DNA of 64,000 nucleotides from Sutcliffiella sp. FSL R7-0096 (lineage in GTDB: Bacteria; Bacillota; Bacilli; Bacillales; Bacillaceae_I): assembly GCF_038595065.1 (NCBI RefSeq), contig NZ_CP152003.1, positions 3,514,001 to 3,578,000 of the forward strand, written 5' to 3'. The position numbers and the translations under genes were made by a program. Under the pieces are notes generated by a model. The model was given only the letters and a program-made list of their open reading frames with translations, had not been told where the DNA came from and ran no database searches. Positions 36,901 to 43,800 of this stretch are shown piece by piece (position 1 is the first letter of the stretch; every line of letters begins with the position of its first letter).

Positions 36901-37652
36901 AAATAAAGAATTTCATCGAGGTATTTATCAAAGATGGATTGAGCATCCACGTTATTTTTTTCAATCGTCGCATTGGCTATTGTCACTTTATTAAAGTTTA
37001 GATTGCCGCGGACCAAGCTGTAAATATTTTTTAAAAAGACAAATGGAAACAATAAGGTGACTGTAATCAGAAAAAAGGTCCATAAGATGTTTAAAGGTTG
37101 TCCACTAGTGAAATTTTGTTGAAGTAGAGTCCCCTGAAAGTTGTCTTTTAGGTATGTTGGTTGAAATAGATAGATACTAGCTGTCACTGAGGCTACCAAT
37201 AATGTGAGAAAAAGAATAATACTGCGATTTTTCACATGCTTAATGCGCTTGAATCGCGAAAAGGGAATGGTTCGATCCTTGACGCGATATATCATTTGTT
37301 GGAGGATGCTTTTCTCTAGGTCATCCTCTTCGTTTTTCCCTTCTTGTGGCTGAAAAGTTGCTAACGAGATATTTAAAAAATGGTACGTATTTCCATGATT
37401 TTTTTCATACGTCTTAAGTACACTACTCTTTCCTGAACCGTATGGCCCAGTCAATGCAATGTTCTTCACATTGTCATTCTCCAAGCCCCAAGATATTGCC
37501 TCTGCATATTTACCATTTTCATCAATGTCAGTGCTTGGCGTTAAGTCCTCGAACAAACTTTTAGGCTTGTTTTCACCGGTAGCTAGTTTGGTCTGGAGCT
37601 TGGTAAGGCTGTTGGTTAGTTTCGTTAACGCTTGGATAATCCATTTTTTCAT
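33975..37652 (-). CDS. YobI-like large P-loop NTPase
   Basis: About 1225 residues. Near the N-terminus are FEDLTPSTDIDENGKYAEAI and a Walker A motif GPYGSGKSSVLKTYE (about residues 65-79). Two membrane segments follow (about 140-160 and 190-220), then Walker B VVIFEDLDRFDN (about 260-271), the arrangement of KAP-type membrane-linked NTPases. The C-terminal 700 residues are helical and unlike anything I can name. I start at ATG 37652 (AGGTG upstream), though the frame extends 21 codons further. B. subtilis YobI is the closest named relative; a defence role is plausible but not established. Confidence 0.8.
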   Translation of the reverse strand: MKKWIIQALTKLTNSLTKLQTKLATGENKPKSLFEDLTPSTDIDENGKYAEAISWGLENDNVKNIALTGPYGSGKSSVLKTYEKNHGNTYHFLNISLATFQPQEGKNEEDDLEKSILQQMIYRVKDRTIPFSRFKRIKHVKNRSIILFLTLLVASVTASIYLFQPTYLKDNFQGTLLQQNFTSGQPLNILWTFFLITVTLLFPFVFLKNIYSLVRGNLNFNKVTIANATIEKNNVDAQSIFDKYLDEILYFFEATKYDVVIFEDLDRFDNLVIFESLRELNALINNSEQIKRRVVFIYAVKDEIFGVVDKDSSKMQDTIDFSKNRTKFFDFIIPVIPIINSSNSIDKLTEKIDKLTYTDKIDRSFLNDVTIYIDDMRILKNVFNEFIIYKDKLGGIDLDLNKLLAMVIYKNIYPFDFSQLQYKKGLVYDVLQNKSVIIRTRTHTLETEIETLELKIKGTEQETLTSLRELQVSYLDELGIYKPNRYQNYAINIGATSYNNNNNYNEQNFFDNLKQTDRVNYNLPNRGSGQTKAEQIATVFDTKQNYFEREEYIKIREEDRIDLLKEELAELKQQKTEASAKSLKELIEESDPKDVFSECIYDKKLLIYLLRHGYIDEMYNHYLTYFHPGSLTETDMKFIFSVKNHEPLEAHHSLNNIDKIIERLNGNEFKQVEILNYYLLNHLMENSHLETYQTFYETIITQLANEKKESIDFIDGFRRTATQKKRFIQSICRKWDNIWHFIEKESNFSAEEKDSYVSDILAFANIDDIIKINKGEKLSDFIARHHDFLTIAPTDNNKRMQILLELDVKFLGLEKLSSDQDLIDNVVEKELYKINPSTLATILGVTTEQLSYSFIKQTDRQDVQNYIDSNIEIYVDQVLIKVAIKEETEHALIDLLNRKDVSMNLKEKVIVEQPVVISNIANINHEIWPVLVSFNKIKVTWSNVVAYFQEGESFDEDLVNFLNKPEVASELSKHYIGDAEKFDIDTVEKVSEAIIKNQEITEESFEVLTSSISKFSYFPVDSIPMKRVETMIIQGVLKLSNDNFQSLKANYNNLVCLYLEENIDQFIENMDNYPLEHDSVVQLFHSERVPEKYKIRLIEGLDVAGLSKEDTAFFEGLADFILENHVQVSKEVFDWLMAVDMRVDNKLILISKRIEEFDFVTITELLTKLGDPYAEIAENGKRPQIRNNEVHRKFVQALEDKHYISSSRVNVRNIRINTRFKMEEV

Positions 37653-37769
37653 TAGTACACCTACTATACTATTATTTATTAGGTTCGCTTTACGATGCTT
37701 TGCATACAGAGTCATTATTTTTATTAATTTAATAATAACATTTGTAAAAATTTAGTGTGATTAATAAAT

Positions 37770-37837
37770 ATATTTACTCAATCAAATGGTCCAAAAATGA
37801 AAACAAGCACATATCCTTATATGGATTGCGCTCGAGC
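37770..37837 (+). repeat. Array repeat, left part, interrupted by IS110 relic (site 21)
   Basis: ACTCAATCAAATGGTCC left arm, AAAATGAAAACAAGCACATATCC-type middle and the core start GCGCTCGAG, where the IS110 end CGTATTATTAGG begins, at the same core position as the element at 14302. Confidence 0.75.
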
Positions 37838-38165
37838 GTATTATTAGGTCAGCCTCTTCTCCTCTTATTCTGGTTGACCTTTTTTGAAAGGTCTTATGAT
37901 AGCGGTAGTCGGGGTAGAGCGTAGCGCTTGTGGGATTTGATTCCGTCAGCAAAACTGTTCGCCCCCTACTTGTATAAACATGTTTTAGCTGGTTGAGACA
38001 TGGATCCCATTAACCAAGCGAACTTATGGCATTACAAGGAGCTTAGGGGTTACCGACTAATTACCTTATTATAGGAGCAGATTGGTAGATGAACCCAGTG
38101 ATTGTTCTGGATGTTTCAAAAGGAGACAGTCGGGTACAAGCCTTTTTCACGATGAGCTCTATTTT
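37838..38165 (+). mobile_element. IS110 left-end relic with bridge RNA region
   Basis: About 330 bp matching the left end, non-coding region and first codons of the 14302 element: shared blocks include CGTATTAT, TTCTGGTTGACC, GTAGTCGGG, CCCCCTACTTGTA, AACATGTTT, GCTGGTTG. The transposase start MNPVIVLDVSKGDSRVQAFF is present and then breaks off. Downstream, two cores follow (38172-38192 and 38225-38244). The rest of 37653-38297 has nothing else. Confidence 0.8.
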
Positions 38166-38169
38166 ATCT

Positions 38170-38245
38170 TAATTAAGCTCCCAGATTGTTGAAGATCTTA
38201 TAATATTATCTTATTAAAGAAAAGCTCCTAGATTGTTGAGTAATC
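38170..38245 (+). repeat. Two array cores (site 22)
   Basis: GCTCCCAGATTGTTGAAGATC and, about 50 bp on, GCTCCTAGATTGTTGAGTAA, both in standard orientation. The first may be the far half of the repeat hit by the IS110 relic. Confidence 0.6.
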
Positions 38246-38297
38246 CTAATTCAAAAATCAACTATTGGTAAATACATTCATTCATTTCAGTTGTAGA

Positions 38298-38572
38298 TTA
38301 GTTTTTTATCCAAGTTATTAATCGTAAAACTTGAAATGGGTCACTCCAGGTAATAGCGAAACTCAAAATAAAAAATGCTCCAACCGATAAGAATTTCCAA
38401 ACGCCCTTTTCCCTTTAAACATAGCCTCAAAACAAAATAATGATCCGATAACTAAAAAAACAAACCCCATAATCATAAGAAACTCAAATGATTCCGAAAA
38501 AACATAGGAGCAACTAAACAAAATAACACCGATAATCGCAAATACAATAGACCATATACTTAGATGTTTCAT
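38298..38572 (-). pseudogene. Three-TM membrane protein gene with one-base frameshift
   Basis: ATG at 38572. The first frame gives two membrane segments and a polar stretch (CFEAMFKGK) and then stops at 38363. In the next frame the sequence continues as KGVWKFLSVGAFFILSFAIT..., a third membrane segment, to a stop at 38298. One A missing from the run at 38407-38410 explains it. The restored protein has about 91 residues; family unknown. Confidence 0.6.
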
Positions 38573-38604
38573 TGACTACTCCCCTCTGTCACATATTTAA
38601 TTTT

Positions 38605-38656
38605 CTAGGAGCAAACCATTATGCTGCAATCGCTCCTAGATTGCTGAGCAAAGACC
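38605..38656 (+). repeat. Array repeat, compact form (site 23)
   Basis: AGGAGCAAACCATTATGCTGC with the complement in CGCTCCTAGATTGCTGAGC: AGGAGC and GCTCCT form the outer stem of this compact site. Confidence 0.7.
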
Positions 38657-38668
38657 ATATTCGAAAAG

Positions 38669-39232
38669 TTATACATCACTACTATCAATATTAAGGAAGT
38701 AATCATTGGGTATGTAGGTTGGGATTTTTTCAGGAGAGTCAAATAAACTACTTCTAGTAAATATGGTGAAGCCCACCTCTCCAATATCTAGAAAGGTTTC
38801 GAGTTTATTAACATCAAGGTTTTTAAATACTAAAGGTTTATCCACCCAATGTTTTGGGGGAATTAAATCTTGCTCTGATAAATCTATCCCGTGAAAAATG
38901 AACACACTCAGACCATTACAAACTAGGTCTTCTGCAAGCTTACTTATAAGATGTAATTTATCTATTGAGTCTACTTTTATAACTGCTCCATCTGACGAAA
39001 ATTCATAAAATGGAATATTATTTGATATTAAAGTCTCTTTCTCGTATCCAAAAATCATTGAGTTCAAAACAAAGAAAACAGGAAGACCGAACATTTTATG
39101 GACTAACGAAATTATTAAATCATTTGTGATGTCAGTCATTCCAATTGAGATAGATGCAAAAGCATCTTTTGGAAAGTCAATACTATTAATTATGTTTTGG
39201 TCTGAATATTGTACAAAATATTCTTTTTTCAA
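38669..39232 (-). CDS. Hypothetical protein
   Basis: A soluble 187-residue protein with mixed alpha/beta character and no signal peptide. Segments such as FASISIGMTDITNDLIISLVH and VFIFHGIDLSEQDL look like strands and helices of a Rossmann-like domain, but I recognise no family. The ATG at 39232 has a weak GAGGAC upstream. Single-gene unit; the preceding gene is separated by a short core-like ATTTAGCTGAATAAG (about 39273). Confidence 0.6.
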   Translation of the reverse strand: MKKEYFVQYSDQNIINSIDFPKDAFASISIGMTDITNDLIISLVHKMFGLPVFFVLNSMIFGYEKETLISNNIPFYEFSSDGAVIKVDSIDKLHLISKLAEDLVCNGLSVFIFHGIDLSEQDLIPPKHWVDKPLVFKNLDVNKLETFLDIGEVGFTIFTRSSLFDSPEKIPTYIPNDYFLNIDSSDV

Positions 39233-39292
39233 CTTCAGTCCTCCTTCAAATTTTCAGTTCCTTATGTTCTCCATTTAGCTGAATAAGAAAAT

Positions 39293-39735
39293 TCATTTTT
39301 TGAGATATAAATACAATACTTCATTTGCATCAGGAGTTTTTAATAATAATTGAGAGTATTTGATTAGGCATACTCCAATAAACTCTTCTTCATCACTTGT
39401 ATCCACTTTTGCATTGAATTCTTCAGGCAAAAACAAAATATAATCCCCACCAGTTTTTTCCCATAAACCCTGTAAATATTTCAAATCATCTTTGCTAATG
39501 ATTTTAGTATATGGATTTCTTATGTTTTTACCATTAATGCAGCTTGGTTCATACCACCAAAGAATCGTGATTTTTCGGATCCATAAATACTTGTTATGCA
39601 GTCAAATAAGCCTATTAACAAGTCTTTTTTTGGTTGTGCTAATGGGAATTCAATTAATGTCTTTAACTCAGCTTTTTGTCTTGTATCTTGATTTAAATCA
39701 ATTATATCTAAAAATCCTTCCCAAGAGCCTTCCAT
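39293..39735 (-). pseudogene. Hypothetical soluble protein with one-base frameshift
   Basis: Start at 39735 with AGGAGGC upstream. The first frame (MEGSWEGFLDIIDLNQDTRQ...) stops at 39520; the second continues from the same point (NIRNPYTKIISKDDLKYLQG...) to 39293 without a stop. Adding one A at the run 39525-39529 gives one protein of about 147 residues. The two halves fit as a single acidic, helical domain. No family recognised. Confidence 0.65.
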
Positions 39736-39881
39736 ACTCTGCCTCCTTAGCTTGGTTAAAATTTAGAAAATGCTATAGATTATTTTTCTCGTTTGAGAAA
39801 AGCGACTGTCCCTTTTCCACAAAAGAGCATATATAAATAAGATGACTTATAGTTAGAATAGTATGATTTCTTTCTTTTCTC

Positions 39882-40151
39882 CTAAATAGACATTACAATT
39901 AAAACACCCAATAAAATAATTGCTAATCCGAATAAAATTAGAACTCCCCTCATTAACCAGTATGGTAGATATTTTAATAATAGAGAAATCAAAAATAATA
40001 CGAGCGTTTCTACTACTCCAGAGTTATAAGCAGCAGTATCATCGAAATATTTTTCCTTTTTATGCTTATCTTTTGTTAGTCTTATCCCCCAAATAATTAT
40101 TGAAACACCAATCAAAAAAAGAATTGTTACTCCAACATAAACCCAAATCAT
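39882..40151 (-). CDS. Two- to three-TM membrane protein
   Basis: An 89-residue protein with hydrophobic segments at about residues 4-24, 50-60 and 68-88, and a charged loop (TKDKHKKEKYFDD) between. No family recognised. A ribosome site GGTGG lies upstream of the ATG. A degenerate core GCCCTAAATTACTTAATACC follows its 5' region at about 40231. Confidence 0.55.
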   Translation of the reverse strand: MIWVYVGVTILFLIGVSIIIWGIRLTKDKHKKEKYFDDTAAYNSGVVETLVLFLISLLLKYLPYWLMRGVLILFGLAIILLGVLIVMSI

Positions 40152-40438
40152 TGTGCCACCTATTTTCGTAAATTCTATTACCTCTATCTATTTTTCCGTA
40201 TATCAAGACAAATATTACTTACTCAATAATCCTGCCCTAAATTACTTAATACCTATTAATTCAACCCTCGACCATTAACTCAATAATTAATTTCACATAA
40301 AAGAAGCTTACCTTGAACCAGATAAGCTAAATTTAGTTGAATTGAAAGGGAATGATTTTCAAAATTCAAAAAATATACATAAATAACATTAGTGTTTTCC
40401 TTTTTCTTCCGTACAATATATACAAAGGGGGAATAGTT

Positions 40439-41050
40439 TTGAAATATGGCGTTTTTTTAATTATGTTATTGATACTTATGGGGTGCTCTTCTAATTCACC
40501 AGCTGGAACCTTGTCGGACAAGGATACAAACCCTAATGTAAATATTATTAAAGAAGTCGAACCCGACTGGCTAAAACATCATTATCTGTCTGATAATATG
40601 GATCGAGGAAACCACGATTACTATGATCAGGTTCTCGTGATTGATCCAACCGTAATACCATCAAGCTACACTCGAGGAGATATTGTATTTTTTAGCAATA
40701 GTACGAATGACCAAATGATCTCCAGAGTGATTGCACTTCCAGGAGAAAAAGTCAGTATTTCAGATGGGCAGATTTTTATTAATAACAAGAAATTAGATGC
40801 TTTTTATGGGAAAGCACATCGGCTCGGTTTTGATAAAAACAGTTACTTTCCAGCAATGGATAAGGCAGGAGTAGAGTACAATAAGGAAGGGATGATGGAT
40901 ACCTTTAATACCAGTATGAAAGAACGGGAATTATCCGAAAACGAGTATTTTGTGGTTAGTGACGATTGGATGCGAGGAACTATGCAGCCCCTTGAACAAG
41001 GCGACATAATCGGTAAAGTGCTTGGCTACCAATATGGCTACAAGAACTAA
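40439..41050 (+). CDS. S26 signal-peptidase-like lipoprotein
   Basis: TTG start at 40439 with AAGGGGG upstream; 203 residues. Lipoprotein signal with lipobox L-M-G-C (cysteine about residue 15). The body resembles type I signal peptidase: RGDIVFF, then RVIALPGEKVSISDGQIFIN and a C-terminal ENEYFVVSDDW. The usual catalytic Lys before RVI is Ser here, and no S-M motif is visible, so the Ser/Lys pair appears lost. It may be a binding rather than cleaving protein. One of the few plus-strand genes in the array. Confidence 0.7.
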   Translation: MKYGVFLIMLLILMGCSSNSPAGTLSDKDTNPNVNIIKEVEPDWLKHHYLSDNMDRGNHDYYDQVLVIDPTVIPSSYTRGDIVFFSNSTNDQMISRVIALPGEKVSISDGQIFINNKKLDAFYGKAHRLGFDKNSYFPAMDKAGVEYNKEGMMDTFNTSMKERELSENEYFVVSDDWMRGTMQPLEQGDIIGKVLGYQYGYKN

Positions 41051-41233
41051 CTATTGGTTGAATTTTAATCTTAGTCACAGAAATGAATAATTTTACACCA
41101 GACTTAATAACGAGGCTATTAATATAGTTGGATAAAAAATTTCAGAGATTACTTAAAGGGTTTGCTTGTGACTTGCAAACAATAAAACCTTATGAAAGAC
41201 GCAATGTATATAGCAGCATTTTTCAAACTAGAA

Positions 41234-41267
41234 GGCTTAGAGGTTTTTTCCTCTAAGCCAATTTTTT
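41234..41267 (+). terminator. Terminator hairpin
   Basis: GGCTTAGAGG, T6 loop, CCTCTAAGCC, then AATTTTTT. Strong intrinsic terminator on the plus strand downstream of the signal-peptidase-like gene. A core GCCCTAGATTGCGGAATAG follows at 41286. Together they account for 41051-41361. Confidence 0.85.
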
Positions 41268-41361
41268 ATTTCGATATTCTATAAAAGCCCTAGATTGCGG
41301 AATAGTTTTGTACCTTTTATTTTAAGAAAAATATTCAAAAGTTAGAGAAGGGAAATTTAAT

Positions 41362-41907
41362 TCACATTAGTTCTTCTTCAAGAATTGCAAACAATAGGCT
41401 ATCTCTCCACTCACCTTTGATTTTGGATTCTTTCTTAAGCTCTCCTTCTAACCTAAAACCAGCTTTAGTTAAAACATTTATTGAACCAATATTCTCAGAG
41501 TCACATTTAGCAAATATTCTATGTAGACCCAAATCTGTAAATCCGAATTTTAATAAAGCAATAACAGTTTCCAACGCATATCCGTTACCCCAATATTCTG
41601 GATGAAAATAGTAACCAATTTCAGCAGTTTCATAATGGTCTGTAATAACTAAAAAACATTCACCTACTACATTATTAGAATATGTCACTGCAAAAACATA
41701 TACTTTTCTATTTTGTTCTTTTTGAAAATCAATTTGTCTATCTAACATTTTCTTAGTATTTTCAAAGGTAATAGGTCCCCAAATTACATATTTAAAAATA
41801 TCTTTGTTAGACCGTATGTTATGTATTGCTTGTAAATCCTCAGATTTCAATTCCCTAATTGTTAACCTATCAGTTTCCACATTTGTGATTTTACTCAAAT
41901 TTTTCAC
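41362..41907 (-). CDS. RimJ/RimL-type GNAT N-acetyltransferase
   Basis: A 181-residue acetyltransferase of the RimJ/RimL-like GNAT branch: ETDRLTIRELKSEDL at the N-terminus, IGYYFHPEYWGNGYALETVIALL (acetyl-CoA loop, about residues 93-115) and the ENIGSINVLTKAGFRLEG C-terminal motif. It probably acetylates a protein N-terminus or a small amine. Single-gene unit; the core GCCCTTTAATTGAATATCC lies upstream at about 41984. Confidence 0.88.
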   Translation of the reverse strand: MKNLSKITNVETDRLTIRELKSEDLQAIHNIRSNKDIFKYVIWGPITFENTKKMLDRQIDFQKEQNRKVYVFAVTYSNNVVGECFLVITDHYETAEIGYYFHPEYWGNGYALETVIALLKFGFTDLGLHRIFAKCDSENIGSINVLTKAGFRLEGELKKESKIKGEWRDSLLFAILEEELM

Positions 41908-41977
41908 CGCCAGTTCACTAATGCAAGAGACACCCCATAATATTGCCTTCCCTTGACTATTTGTTATTAATAATTAC

Positions 41978-42003
41978 TCAGTTATACTGCCCTTTAATTG
42001 AAT
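41978..42003 (+). repeat. Array core (site 24)
   Basis: ACTGCCCTTTAATTGAATAT, the simple form of the core without the hairpin partner. The rest of 41908-42217 holds the GNAT upstream region and the CBASS terminator. Confidence 0.55.
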
Positions 42004-42135
42004 ATCCTTATTTATACAGAAATCTCCTTATTTTTCCGATAATTTTTCACTAGTACAAAAATCAAGTATGAAATCTCTTTTGATAACGTGCTACAAAACC
42101 ATCTGACCCAGTAACTGAGATTGTACATTGTACAA

Positions 42136-42170
42136 AAGAAAGGAGCTGATTCAGATTAAGCTCCTTTCTT
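42136..42170 (-). terminator. Terminator of the CBASS operon
   Basis: AAGAAAGGAGCT, 11-base loop and AGCTCCTTTCTT, a perfect 12-bp stem, followed on the minus strand by TTTG. It lies about 50 bp beyond the last CBASS gene. Confidence 0.75.
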
Positions 42171-42217
42171 AACCATATTCGTTTTTTGATATGGCTCCCA
42201 AGAACTCTATATTCTTC

Positions 42218-43336
42218 TCAAATCGTTATTGCTCTTTGATATTTTGCATTAGTAGCACGAATATTATATTCATACAAATGAACGGGCGGCAGCATGTTTT
42301 GATTAATGCAGCGACCAAGTTCCACAGCCAATCCTGCTGGACCGAAATAGAACAAGTGAATTTCGGAAAACTGATTTTCACTTTGTAAGCGGTATATTTC
42401 TTTTCGGAACACACTCTTCAGAACTTCAACATCATCCTCATATAAAACGGCATTTAGTTTTGGCTCGTCAATTTTGATGTTCAACCTTTGGAACGGACCT
42501 TCTACCGCATCTGTTATATCCCGTTCATGAATGGTTCCGCTGACTTGTAAGCTGACCACAAGCTTTTTATGAACTTCTTCTGAAACCTTTACTTCTGGCA
42601 GCCCCACATTCTTATCAGGGTTCACATTTTCGTGACACCACATTTGTGTATCCCTATCAAATTGATGAACAACAGCGGCTGTTGTATCCGATATCAGACT
42701 TCCCAAATGAATTAATAACGGAATCGGAGAAAGCGGGAAAACAAAAAGATACGTCCCCTCATGTTCCTTCTTTGACTTCACCACTTTACGGAAGAAATCC
42801 TCATTTTCTTTCTTGGCAGCAGTCCAGCCTTCTTCTGTGAAATCAGTAAATTCCTCCTGTAAAGAAACAGCATCCAACAATAAACAGTTGGTTTCCTTAG
42901 ATAAAAGGATGGAATCGACAGGCATGAGGTTTTTTCGCTTATGAACCACCACGATTGCCTTATTTTTCTTAGAAAGCTGTTCACTGACCCAGCTTTCATG
43001 TTTTTCTTTCATGTCAAACAAATCTTGAGGAGGGTGCTCCTTATGATTCGTGTCAATGGTATGGTGACACGGACTGCACATCAGCATCAAGTTCTCAAGG
43101 GAATCGATATTCTCATCGGTTATGTCGAAATCGTCAGCAAATTCTCGCCTCGGTCCACCCTTCTTTCCCTTTGCCTTCCCAATGATATGAGCTCTCTCTC
43201 CAATATTTACTTTTGCATTAACATCATCCAAGATTAATGGCGTCTTACACCTAGCACACAATCCACCTGAACTAATCCATAACGAACGGTCTTCAGTCGT
43301 AGATAATTTAAAAGGGTCCCTGCTCATGGATTCCAC
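42218..43336 (-). CDS. cap5: CBASS effector Cap5 (HNH nuclease-SAVED)
   Basis: 372 residues. N-terminal HNH nuclease: CARCKTPL (about residues 28-35), GERAHIIGKAKG (47-58), NIDSLENLMLMCSPCHHTID (about 76-95). C-terminal SAVED domain (about 170-372) with FVFPLSPIPLLIHLG and FYFGPAGLAVELGR, which senses the cyclic nucleotide. In known Cap5 proteins, binding activates double-strand DNA degradation, killing the infected cell. It overlaps cap3 by 13 bases. Last gene of the operon. Confidence 0.92.
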   Translation of the reverse strand: MESMSRDPFKLSTTEDRSLWISSGGLCARCKTPLILDDVNAKVNIGERAHIIGKAKGKKGGPRREFADDFDITDENIDSLENLMLMCSPCHHTIDTNHKEHPPQDLFDMKEKHESWVSEQLSKKNKAIVVVHKRKNLMPVDSILLSKETNCLLLDAVSLQEEFTDFTEEGWTAAKKENEDFFRKVVKSKKEHEGTYLFVFPLSPIPLLIHLGSLISDTTAAVVHQFDRDTQMWCHENVNPDKNVGLPEVKVSEEVHKKLVVSLQVSGTIHERDITDAVEGPFQRLNIKIDEPKLNAVLYEDDVEVLKSVFRKEIYRLQSENQFSEIHLFYFGPAGLAVELGRCINQNMLPPVHLYEYNIRATNAKYQRAITI

Positions 43337-43800
43337 ACCTCTAACTTATTTATTTTTACAGTCTTCCGATTTCCTACCCACGCTCCGATGGATTCGGTGC
43401 CGATAATAAAGAAAAAAAGAAAGGATGACTCACACTGCGTCTTTTTCAACACTTTCTTCCACTCTCTTCTATCGTGAAAAGAAGGGGAAGGATGTTTCTC
43501 TGGATGAGTGTGCCACTCCCCCACATAATTACAGGTACCTTCACTTTCTTCCCAAATCTTATCAACGAGTTCCTGATGAGTTTCCAGGTGCTTTTTAAAG
43601 AAGCACCTTTCACGTCTGTCTTTTTCCGTTGGTTCGGTGATTAAATCAATGATGATGTCATCCGAGCCCTCTATGAACCTTCCCATTAAAACTCCGCCCG
43701 CTTCCGTATCACGGCTTTCTAACTGACGATAGGTACGGAACTTTTCCAGGACATCATCGTTTATCTTCAACTTCGAGGTTGGACCGAACGAGAAAATCAT
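43324..43800 (-). CDS. cap3: CBASS Cap3 (JAB/MPN isopeptidase)
   Basis: 158 residues with the JAMM zinc-protease motif: Glu in AGGVLMGRF region (about residue 36) and EWHTHPEKHPSPSFHDR (about residues 96-112), giving H-x-H, Ser and Asp ligands. In type II CBASS Cap3 removes the CD-NTase from its conjugation targets and so limits the response. It overlaps cap2 by four bases (ATGA). Confidence 0.92.
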   Translation of the reverse strand: MIFSFGPTSKLKINDDVLEKFRTYRQLESRDTEAGGVLMGRFIEGSDDIIIDLITEPTEKDRRERCFFKKHLETHQELVDKIWEESEGTCNYVGEWHTHPEKHPSPSFHDRREWKKVLKKTQCESSFLFFFIIGTESIGAWVGNRKTVKINKLEVWNP

